Shown: piece by piece, positions 34,020 to 41,542 of the stretch
How the letters are laid out: each line of letters starts with the position of its first letter
How positions within the stretch are numbered: the first letter of the stretch is position 1
Source of the DNA: Massilia horti
Lineage (GTDB): Bacteria > Pseudomonadota > Gammaproteobacteria > Burkholderiales > Burkholderiaceae_D
Assembly (NCBI RefSeq): GCF_004614195.1
Contig: NZ_SPUM01000023.1
Coordinates: forward strand, 34,696-98,695
Length of the DNA stretch: 64,000 nucleotides
Direction of reading: 5' to 3'
Program-made: the position numbers and the translations under genes
The notes under the pieces: generated by a model
Told to the model about the DNA's origin: nothing
Database searches by the model: none
The model's input: the letters and a program-made list of their open reading frames with translations, nothing else

Positions 34020-34730
34020 ATGACCGAGTTCGTCATTCCCCCGCCCGCCGTGCCATCGCTGCCGGTGGCCGGTTCCTCCGCACGCTTCCCGATCCGGCGC
34101 GTGTTCTGCGTCGGCCGCAACTACGCGGCCCATGCCCGCGAGATGGGCAAGGACCCGAACCGCGAACCTCCGTTCTTCTTCACCAAACCGGCCGACGCGG
34201 TGGTGACCGCCGCAGGCAGGTTGCCGTACCCGAGCGCGACACACGACCTGCACCACGAGGTCGAGTTGGTGGTGGCGCTGGGCGCGGGCGGCGCGTCCAT
34301 TGCGCCGGAAAAGGCGCTCGATTGCGTCTGGGGTTACGGGGTCGGCGTCGACCTGACCAAACGCGACCTGCAGGCGGTCGCCAAGGACATGGGCCGGCCG
34401 TGGGACATGGCCAAGGGCTTCGACGCCGCCGGCCCGTGCAGCGAGCTGCACCCGGTGAGCGAAGTGGGCCATCCTTCCGGCAAGCGCATCTGGCTGGAAG
34501 TGAATGGCGAGGTGCGGCAGGACGGCAACCTGGACGAGATGATCTGGAGTGTGTCCGATGTCATCAGCTATCTGTCGCGCTTCGTGGAGCTGGCGCCGGG
34601 CGACCTGATCTTCTCCGGCACCCCCGCCGGCGTCGGAGCGCTGAAGCCGGGCGACCGCCTGCATGGGGTGGTCGACGGCGTCGCCGAATTTACCTACACG
34701 GTCGGACCGGCGAGCGGCGATGCGTCCTGA
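34020..34730 (+). CDS. Fumarylacetoacetate hydrolase-family protein, fumarylpyruvate hydrolase-like
   Basis: 236 residues, AGGAAGGATC ribosome site. Motifs of the short FAH enzymes: FCVGRNYAAHAREMG, PPFFFTKPADAV, HHEVELVVALG (metal Glu pair), GYGVGVDLTKRDLQ, AKGFDAAGPCS and FSGTPAGVGAL. Length and order match fumarylpyruvate hydrolase of the gentisate pathway or a related acylpyruvate hydrolase. No other gentisate genes are nearby. The next gene overlaps its end by 11 nt. Confidence 0.85.
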   Translation: MTEFVIPPPAVPSLPVAGSSARFPIRRVFCVGRNYAAHAREMGKDPNREPPFFFTKPADAVVTAAGRLPYPSATHDLHHEVELVVALGAGGASIAPEKALDCVWGYGVGVDLTKRDLQAVAKDMGRPWDMAKGFDAAGPCSELHPVSEVGHPSGKRIWLEVNGEVRQDGNLDEMIWSVSDVISYLSRFVELAPGDLIFSGTPAGVGALKPGDRLHGVVDGVAEFTYTVGPASGDAS

Positions 34731-35649
34731 GCTGCTGCAGATCGGCGCCTTTCCGCCGCAGGTCCAGGCGGAGATCGACGCAGACTTCCATTGCCACAGC
34801 CTGGACGCGCTTGCGAACGCACCGGCGCTGGCCGATGCCATCGTCGGCATCATCACGCGCAGCAACCAGCGCGTGCCGGCCGAAGTGGTCGAGCGCCTGC
34901 CCGGGCTGCGGATCATCTCGACCTTTGGCGTTGGCTACGACCAGATTCCGCTCGAGCTGGCCGCGCGGCGCGGCATCGTCGTGACCAACACGCCGGACGT
35001 GCTCAACGCGGCGGTCGCCGAGCTGTGCGTCGGAATGCTGCTCTCGCTGCTGCGCGACCTGCCGCGCGCGGATCGCTTCGTGCGTGAAGGGCTCTGGCGG
35101 CAGGCCCCGTTCCCGCTCGCGGTCAGCCTCGCCGGCAAGCGGGTCGGCATCGTGGGACTGGGCCGGATCGGCAAGGAGATCGCACGCCGGCTCGAGCCGT
35201 TCGGTGTCACGCTGGCCTACCACGGCCGCACCGACCAGCGGCTGGCGTGGCGCCACGAGCCGGACCTGCTGGCGCTGGCGGCCGATTCGGACATTCTGAT
35301 CGTGTCCGCGCCGGGCGGGAACGGCACCGCGCGCATGATCGACGCGCGGGTGCTGGCGGCGCTGGGGCCGCAGGGCTACCTGGTGAACGTGGCGCGTGGT
35401 TCGCTGGTGGACGAGGCGGCGCTGATCGAGGCGCTGCAGGGCAAGACGATTGCTGGCGCGGCGCTCGATGTGTACGACAATGAGCCGGCGATCGACGAGC
35501 GGCTGTTCGCGCTGGAGAATGTGCTGCTCACCCCGCACATCGGCAGCGCCACGCATGAAACGCGGCACGCGATGGCGCAGCTCACGCTCGACAACCTGCG
35601 CACGTTCTTCCGTGAAGGGCGGGCGTTGACACCTGTGGTCTTCGAGTAG
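34720..35649 (+). CDS. D-2-hydroxyacid dehydrogenase (glyoxylate/hydroxypyruvate reductase-like)
   Basis: 309 residues from ATG 34720, inside the end of the FAH gene. Motifs: FGVGYDQIPLELAARRGI, cofactor loop VGIVGLGRIGKEIARRL, catalytic Arg in NVARGSLVDE, Glu in DVYDNEP and His in TPHIGSATHETR. YHGRT after beta-2 of the cofactor domain suggests NADP preference. It reduces small 2-keto acids such as glyoxylate or hydroxypyruvate. Translational coupling to the FAH gene suggests a shared substrate route. Confidence 0.87.
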   Translation: MRPELLQIGAFPPQVQAEIDADFHCHSLDALANAPALADAIVGIITRSNQRVPAEVVERLPGLRIISTFGVGYDQIPLELAARRGIVVTNTPDVLNAAVAELCVGMLLSLLRDLPRADRFVREGLWRQAPFPLAVSLAGKRVGIVGLGRIGKEIARRLEPFGVTLAYHGRTDQRLAWRHEPDLLALAADSDILIVSAPGGNGTARMIDARVLAALGPQGYLVNVARGSLVDEAALIEALQGKTIAGAALDVYDNEPAIDERLFALENVLLTPHIGSATHETRHAMAQLTLDNLRTFFREGRALTPVVFE

Positions 35650-35658
35650 ATCGTACGG

Positions 35659-35688
35659 CGTAGGGTGCGCACAGGTGCGCACCCTACG
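35659..35688. repeat. Perfect hairpin of the dispersed repeat family
   Basis: CGTAGGGTGCGCAC, AG, then GTGCGCACCCTACG: a perfect 14-bp stem closed by two bases. This is the simplest copy of the family and shows its palindromic core. It lies between two convergent genes, where it could end transcription from both sides. Confidence 0.8.
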
Positions 35689-35716
35689 GGGGCACCGCCC
35701 GTGAGGCCGAATTCGG

Positions 35717-36292
35717 TCAGTGCTTGCGTCCCGCCGGCGACACCTCGTCGCGCGTCATCATGCACAGCACGATGATGGTCGCGAGAATGACGAGACCGGC
35801 GTGCCCGATGAAATCGAGCACCTGTCGATCGGCCACCGGGAAGGTTTCGACGGCGCCGGCGCGGCCGGCGAAGAACAGTCCAACCAGCACGGCCAGCACC
35901 AGCGCGCTCCACGTCAGCCCAGGCCGGGCGCCACCGATCAGCACCGCCACCATCGGGCACAGCACGAACCATGGAACGGTCGAGCTGCCCAGGCCGCCGA
36001 GGTGCAGCGCGAGCCATATCTTGAGCAGGAACAGCGCGCCGATGAACACGTCGCGCGCGAGCGCCAGCGGGGCGCCGGCGCGCAGCAGCATCGGCGTGAG
36101 GGCCATCACCGCGCCGCCACAGAGGACCACCAGGCCGGCCGCGTCGAACCCGAGCAGGTGATACATCACCATCAGGAGCGGCGCGCTGACGGCCGTGATC
36201 GTGGCCAGCAGCGCCAGGTGGCGCGCGGCGCGCCGTTCGGCACCGTCCGGGAGCTGCGCCGGGAGTATGCGGTCGAACCAGGTGAGGATCAT
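35717..36292 (-). CDS. Stand-alone membrane sensor-like protein
   Basis: 191 residues, five or six membrane helices, no soluble output domain. It aligns without gaps to residues about 48-136 of the GGDEF-GGDEF-EAL protein of the same operon: shared blocks are LLRA, LAR-E/D-VF, LGG, TV-x-W, VA and GG (for example MLLRAGAPLALARDVF here against FLLRATGSIVLAREVF there). Its start overlaps the stop of the FAAL fusion by 4 nt. It may bind, sense or move the product of the operon, or modulate the c-di-GMP enzyme by pairing with its sensor domain. All of this is inference; the family has no name I recognise. Confidence 0.65.
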   Translation of the reverse strand: MILTWFDRILPAQLPDGAERRAARHLALLATITAVSAPLLMVMYHLLGFDAAGLVVLCGGAVMALTPMLLRAGAPLALARDVFIGALFLLKIWLALHLGGLGSSTVPWFVLCPMVAVLIGGARPGLTWSALVLAVLVGLFFAGRAGAVETFPVADRQVLDFIGHAGLVILATIIVLCMMTRDEVSPAGRKH

Positions 36293-39200
36293 GCAGGTTG
36301 TCCTTCCACGTCTTGCGGCAGGCGGGCGGCCAGGTAGCTCGCGAGCGAGTTCACGGTCTGGTACTCGAACAGCAGTTCCGGCGCAATCGTCGCGCCGGTC
36401 TGCTGTTCAAGGTCGACCGCAATCGAGGCGCTGGCCAGCGAATCAATGCCGATCGAGGTGAACGGGGTATCGGCATCGAGTGCGGTATCGGCCAAACGCC
36501 CTTCGCTGCGCAGCCATTTCTGTATGCAGGACTGGACCAGGTCGCGCAGCGGCGCCGGGGCCTCTTCGCGGCCGGCGGGTCGCGCCTGCACCGCCGGCTG
36601 CGCTGCATCGGGCAGGCTTGCGCCTGCTTCCTGCGCGCGCTGCTCCTGGCGCAGTGCGGCATCGAGCTCAACACCCTCGCCGGGCAGCGCCTGTTCAACG
36701 TCGCCGATCGCATCCAGGTAGCCGTTTACCTGTCGCAGCACGGCAGCGCTGGCGCTGTACGGAGTGCGGGCTGCCAGTTCGGCCGTGATCGCCTGCGACA
36801 GGGCGTCGTAGCGCCGGCGCGCCCAGGCGCAGGCGAGGGCGGCGCCTTCGAGGCCAGGCATGGCGCGTGCGCGGCGTTCCGCAGCGGCCAGCAGGAATGC
36901 CGTCGCCGCCAGCTCGCCGTGCCGGTAGTCGAGCCACTGGGTCATCGCGGCCTGGGTTTCGAACATGCGCTTGCCGGTGAGCGTGGCGACCCGGTTCGTG
37001 CTGGCGGTCAGGACCAGCTGGGCGGCCAGTTCCGGGTGCTCGAGCGTGCCGCCGATGAAGCCGGCGGCGGCGCTGTCTGGCTGGGCGAGCATCGCGCCCA
37101 GGTGCGCGTACAGGGTTTCGGTCGGGCCTTCGAGGATGCGCAGCACGCGCGCATCGCGCAGGATCTGCGGGGCGATGTTCGATTCGATGTAGCCGCGTCC
37201 GCCGAGCAGTTGCACCAGGTCGTCCGCGGCCTGCCCCAGCAGCTCGGTGGTCGCGGTCTTGCAGGCGAGGTAGGCATCGGGCGGCACCGCGGCGCCGGCG
37301 TCGATCTGTTCGGCGATCGCGTAGACCAGCGCTTCGCAGGCGTGGATGCCGGCGTTCACGCGTTCGAGGCGGGCGATCGTGACCGGGTTTTCAAGCAGCA
37401 GCCCGGTGCCGATCTCGCGCCGCGACGCATAGCGCGCCATTAGCTGGGCGCAGCGCTTCATGGCTCCGACGCACATGGCGCCGATGCCCAGGCGGCTGAA
37501 CAGCATGGCGTCGCGCGCGACGTCCATGCCATCGCCCACCCTTCCCAGCACCGCGCTGTCCGGCACGAAGGCGTCGTTCATCAGCACCGTGTTCTGCACC
37601 ATGCCGCGCATGCCCATGGTCAGCGCTTCCGGTCCCTGGACCAGGCCACGCGTGTCTTCCGGGACCAGCAGCGCAATGGTGCCGAGCGATCCGCCGTTTT
37701 CGTCTGTCGCCTTGGCGAACAGGGTGGTCACGCCGGCCCAGGAGCCCAGCCCGATCCACTGCTTTTCGGCGGTGACGCGCCAGCCGCCGCTGGTCTTGAC
37801 GGCACGCGCACGCATCGCCGCCGGGTTGGAGCCGGCGGCTGGCTCGGTCAGCGCGAACGCGGCGAGCTGGCGGCCCGCGGCCAGCATTGGCAGCAGGCGT
37901 TCGCGCGCGGCGGGCGCGGCAAATTGCAGCACCGGGCGCAGGCCCAGGCCGTTGTGCACGCCGACCAGGGTCGCCACCGTCAGGTCCACCGCGGCCAGTT
38001 GTTCGAGCACGCGCATCAGGTCGACCGTGGCCAGCGCCGCGCCGCCGTATTGGCGCGGCGCTTGCAGCCCGAAGAAGCCATGGTTGCCCAGGTCCAGCAC
38101 CACGTAGGGCGGCACCGTGCGGCGCTCGTCCATGACGCGCGAGTTGATGCGGCGCTGCGCGTAATCGCGGAACCAGGCGATCATCGCATCGGCGGTGGCC
38201 TGGCTGTTTTCAGATGCGGCGAGCGCCGGTTCGGGCTCGGGCACCGCGGCCGGCGCGCTCGGGACCGGCGGCAGCGCAGGCGGCTGGCTTGGCAGCGCGT
38301 CGCGCGCACCGCGGCGGTCGAAGATACTGCCGGGCATGACGTAGACCAGGTCGAGCTGGCCCTGCAGCGCCAGTTCCTTGCAGCGCGAACGCTGCACCTT
38401 GCCGCTGGTCGTGCGCGGGAAGGTGCCCGGCTTGACGAACACGATCGACGACACCGAGACGTCGAACTGCTGCGCGATCATCTTGCAGATGTGCTGCGCT
38501 GTCTGTTCGATCCTGGCCAGGTAGTCGTCCTTGGCGCGCAGCTTGTCTTCCTTGCTGGCGCCGGCCTGCTGGGCGGCGCGTACCAGGCTGCGGTTGGCCT
38601 CGGCGACGATCGCCAGCCGTTCCTGGCCGTTGATCTCGACCGGGAACGCGGCGCACATGTTCGGTTCGATGAAGTCGATCGCTTCCTCGATCACTTCCTC
38701 GATGTCCTGCGGGTAGACGTTGCGTCCGTTGATGATGACCAGGTCCTTGAGGCGCCCGGTGATGAACAGTTCGCCGTCATGCAGGAAGCCCAGGTCGCCG
38801 GTGCGCAAGAACGGCCCGGTATCCGAGCCGGCCATTCGCGCGCCGAACGCAGCCTCTGTGGCGTCGGGGCGTTGCCAGTAGCCGCGCGCCACGCTCGGGC
38901 CGGCGACCCAGATTTCGCCCACGCGGTTGCTGGCGACCTGGCGGCGGGTGTCGGGATCGACGATCGCGACCCGGTAGCCGGGCGCGACGTGGCCGGAACT
39001 GACGATTGCGCGCGCGTCCGGGTCGTCGGCGTCGATGTCGCGGATGCGGTTCCCTTCGAGCAGCGACTTGCTGACGGTGCGCACCAGCGGCTCGCGCCCG
39101 CGCGGCCCGCCGGCGACGAACAGCGTGGTTTCAGCCATGCCGTAGCAGGGGAACAGGCTGGTCGAGCGCATGCCGCAGCGGGCGAACGCGTTTATAAATT

Positions 39201-40119
39201 CACGCAGGGTGGCGGCGCGGATCGGCTCGGAGCCGTTGTAGGCGACCGTGAGGCTGGACAGGTCCAGCCCTTCCTTGTGTTGTTCGTCGATTTTCTTGGC
39301 GCAGTAGTCCCAGCCGAAGTTGGGCGCGCCGGCGCAGGTGCCGCGGTAGTGCGAGATCGCCTCCAGCCACATGCGCGGATTCTTCAGGAAGGCGGCGGGC
39401 GACATCAGCACGCAGTGAAAGCCCACGTACAGCGGCGTGACCACGCTGCCGATCAGGCCCATGTCGTGAAACAGCGGCAGCCAGCTGACCATCACGGTGT
39501 CGGGAGTGAAGCCGAATCCGTGGCGGATCGCCTCGACGTTGGAGGCGATGTTCAGGTGCGTGATCTCGACGCCCTTGGGCAGCGAAGTCGAGCCGGAGGT
39601 GTACTGCAGGAAGGCCGTCGCCCCCAATTGGACGGTGGGAAGCGGCGCGGCGGCTTCGAAAAGCTCCAGGGTGTCCGTCGCCAGGCATGCGCGGTTGGCG
39701 GCATCGACCAGCGACAGGCTGGCCATGATCGCCGCCTCGCAGTCGCTGCGGGTCAGGATCAGGGCGGGATCGGCGTCATCCAACAGCGCCTTGAGGCGGC
39801 GCGAGGCGCGGGTCTTGTGCGGGATGGTGGCGGGTACCGCGATCAGGCCGGCCAACAGGCACGCCAGGTAGACGGTGATGAATTCAAGGCCGGCAGGGTA
39901 GAGCAGCAGCGCGCGGCTTCCGGCCGGGGCGCGCTTGGCCAGGGTGGAGGCAAGGCCGGCGGCGCGCCATTCCAGTTCTCCGTAAGTGATCTCGTCGATC
40001 CTGCCATCGTCGCGCAAAAAGGTGTAGGCCAGGCGCTGCGGCGTGCGGCGCGCATGGTCGCGCAGCCGCTCGGTCAGGGATGCTGTGTGCTGGAGCTTTT
40101 CGTTATTATCGTGTTCCAA
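36289..40119 (-). CDS. Fused fatty acyl-AMP ligase / acyl-CoA dehydrogenase / acyl carrier protein
   Basis: 1276 residues, three domains. Residues 15-600 are a fatty acyl-AMP ligase: YTSGSTSLPKG (173-183), LPLFHDMGLIG, YGMAETT, TGDLGFL and TSGKVQR with the catalytic Lys574. A Pro/Ala linker follows (605-640). Residues 640-1110 are an acyl-CoA dehydrogenase: FALTEPAAGSNP, KQWIGLGSWAG, GRGYIESN and ILEGPTE with the probable catalytic Glu997. Residues 1185-1270 are a carrier protein with phosphopantetheine Ser1227 in SIGIDSLAS. The protein should activate a free fatty acid, load it on its own carrier and perhaps desaturate it there, as FAAL/dehydrogenase pairs do in tambjamine-type pathways. It overlaps the oxoamine synthase gene by 14 nt. 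Confidence 0.85.
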   Translation of the reverse strand: MEHDNNEKLQHTASLTERLRDHARRTPQRLAYTFLRDDGRIDEITYGELEWRAAGLASTLAKRAPAGSRALLLYPAGLEFITVYLACLLAGLIAVPATIPHKTRASRRLKALLDDADPALILTRSDCEAAIMASLSLVDAANRACLATDTLELFEAAAPLPTVQLGATAFLQYTSGSTSLPKGVEITHLNIASNVEAIRHGFGFTPDTVMVSWLPLFHDMGLIGSVVTPLYVGFHCVLMSPAAFLKNPRMWLEAISHYRGTCAGAPNFGWDYCAKKIDEQHKEGLDLSSLTVAYNGSEPIRAATLREFINAFARCGMRSTSLFPCYGMAETTLFVAGGPRGREPLVRTVSKSLLEGNRIRDIDADDPDARAIVSSGHVAPGYRVAIVDPDTRRQVASNRVGEIWVAGPSVARGYWQRPDATEAAFGARMAGSDTGPFLRTGDLGFLHDGELFITGRLKDLVIINGRNVYPQDIEEVIEEAIDFIEPNMCAAFPVEINGQERLAIVAEANRSLVRAAQQAGASKEDKLRAKDDYLARIEQTAQHICKMIAQQFDVSVSSIVFVKPGTFPRTTSGKVQRSRCKELALQGQLDLVYVMPGSIFDRRGARDALPSQPPALPPVPSAPAAVPEPEPALAASENSQATADAMIAWFRDYAQRRINSRVMDERRTVPPYVVLDLGNHGFFGLQAPRQYGGAALATVDLMRVLEQLAAVDLTVATLVGVHNGLGLRPVLQFAAPAARERLLPMLAAGRQLAAFALTEPAAGSNPAAMRARAVKTSGGWRVTAEKQWIGLGSWAGVTTLFAKATDENGGSLGTIALLVPEDTRGLVQGPEALTMGMRGMVQNTVLMNDAFVPDSAVLGRVGDGMDVARDAMLFSRLGIGAMCVGAMKRCAQLMARYASRREIGTGLLLENPVTIARLERVNAGIHACEALVYAIAEQIDAGAAVPPDAYLACKTATTELLGQAADDLVQLLGGRGYIESNIAPQILRDARVLRILEGPTETLYAHLGAMLAQPDSAAAGFIGGTLEHPELAAQLVLTASTNRVATLTGKRMFETQAAMTQWLDYRHGELAATAFLLAAAERRARAMPGLEGAALACAWARRRYDALSQAITAELAARTPYSASAAVLRQVNGYLDAIGDVEQALPGEGVELDAALRQEQRAQEAGASLPDAAQPAVQARPAGREEAPAPLRDLVQSCIQKWLRSEGRLADTALDADTPFTSIGIDSLASASIAVDLEQQTGATIAPELLFEYQTVNSLASYLAARLPQDVEGQPA

Positions 40120-41518
40120 ACTGTTGTGCCTTTCGGGTTGGATGGCGGGCCTGTGCGGCGGCCAGCGCGTCTTGCGCGCGCGCCACCGCTTCGCCGATGA
40201 CCTGGGCCCCGCGCTTGACCTGCTGGCTGTTGTGGTTCGCCATCAGCTGCAGCCGCAGGCGCGAAGCGCCGAGCGGCACGCCGGGAAACTCGACCTGGTT
40301 GACGAACACCGACTGGCGGAACAGCAGCTTGCCGACCAGGCGCGAGACCTGTTCGTCGCCGATCAGGACCGGCACGATGGCCGACGGTTCGCCCATGCAG
40401 TGCAGCCCTTGCCCGGCCAGCAGCTCACGCATCAGCGTCACATTGCGCAGCAGGTCGGCGCGCAGGTCGTCGCCTTCGTTCGATTGTATGATACCGATGC
40501 ATTCGAGGATAACCGCAGCCTGCACCGGCGAGAGCGCATTGGAAAACATGTGCGGGCCGGCGAACAGCTGCAGGTGGCGCTTGACCGAGCGGCTGGCGGT
40601 GGCCACGAAGCCCCCGTTGGACGAGAAAGTCTTGGAAAACGCGCCCATCACGATGTCGATCTTGCCGAGCATGCCCTGGTTGCCGATCGCGCCGCTGCCG
40701 CCGGGACCGAGCGCGCCCAGGTCGTGCGCGACGTCCACCAGCAGGGTCGCGCCGTATTCGTGGCACAGCACCTGCAGCGCGGGCAGGTCGGGGCTGTCCG
40801 AATCCATCGAGAACAGGCCTTCGGTCACCACCAGAATACCGTTGTCGCTGTCGCGCGATCGGATCGCGCCCAGCAGTTCACGCACGTGGGCGACGTCGAG
40901 ATGGCGGTTGACCACCACGTTGGCGCGGCTGGCGCTTGCGCCCTGGCGCAGAGAGGCGTGGGCAAACTGGTCGATCACGATGTGGTCGCCCGGCTGCACC
41001 AGCGCGGTAATGGCGCCGAACGCCGCGCCCCAGCCGGTGGGGAACAGCGTGATGTGGGAGGTAGCCAGCAGGCTTGCCAGCGCGCGCTCGAGGCGCAGCG
41101 AATATTCAGTATTGCCGAGCAGGACGGCCGAGCCGGCGCTGTGCGGGCCGGCGTCGTGCAGGGCGCGTTCGGCCGCCTCCAGGATCGCCGGGTGCGAGGC
41201 CAGCGACAGGTAGTCCTGCGAGGCGAAATTGACGCCGCGCGCGGCCGCTCCGGCTTCGTCGCGGATGCTGGCGATCGGGTGCGGCGCGCCGTCCAGCGCG
41301 CGCGAGTACTGCCACACGCCGTGGCTGCTGCGCGCCGCGTGCCAGCTTTCGAGCGCGTCGATGCGGCGCATCAGGTCGGCCCCGCGCGGCTGGGCAAACT
41401 GGGCGGCATTGCCGTCCAGGGCGCCTGCGTCGAGCATGGCGTCGATCTCGCGCTCCCACTCTTGCTGCGCGTCGGCCGACTCATCGCGTTCGACTGGATC
41501 CTGGGCTTGACTGATCAT
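40106..41518 (-). CDS. Alpha-oxoamine synthase (AONS/CqsA/SPT family)
   Basis: 470 residues, about 75 longer than usual because of a polar N-terminal extension (1-95). PLP fold-type I: GVNFASQDYLSLASHP, GNTEYSLRLE, stacking His187 in DQFAHASL, VDVAHDLG (Asp262 and His265; the usual Glu between them is Val) and the PLP Lys296 in GAFSKTFSSNGGF. The family condenses an acyl thioester with an amino acid, losing CO2, to an alpha-aminoketone: KAPA in biotin synthesis, 3-ketosphinganine, or CqsA-type autoinducers. No biotin genes are present; the adjacent carrier-bound acyl chain is the obvious acyl donor. AAAAAGGA precedes the start. Confidence 0.87.
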   Translation of the reverse strand: MISQAQDPVERDESADAQQEWEREIDAMLDAGALDGNAAQFAQPRGADLMRRIDALESWHAARSSHGVWQYSRALDGAPHPIASIRDEAGAAARGVNFASQDYLSLASHPAILEAAERALHDAGPHSAGSAVLLGNTEYSLRLERALASLLATSHITLFPTGWGAAFGAITALVQPGDHIVIDQFAHASLRQGASASRANVVVNRHLDVAHVRELLGAIRSRDSDNGILVVTEGLFSMDSDSPDLPALQVLCHEYGATLLVDVAHDLGALGPGGSGAIGNQGMLGKIDIVMGAFSKTFSSNGGFVATASRSVKRHLQLFAGPHMFSNALSPVQAAVILECIGIIQSNEGDDLRADLLRNVTLMRELLAGQGLHCMGEPSAIVPVLIGDEQVSRLVGKLLFRQSVFVNQVEFPGVPLGASRLRLQLMANHNSQQVKRGAQVIGEAVARAQDALAAAQARHPTRKAQQFGTR

Positions 41519-41542
41519 GATGGGTCCTTTTTCTCTCTGCTC

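Noticed and set aside
40106..41518. Oxoamine synthase as biotin-synthesis BioF
   Set aside because: It is longer than BioF, its Asp-x-x-His segment has Val for the usual Glu, no bio genes are nearby, and it is coupled to a FAAL/carrier fusion. BioF activity is not formally excluded.
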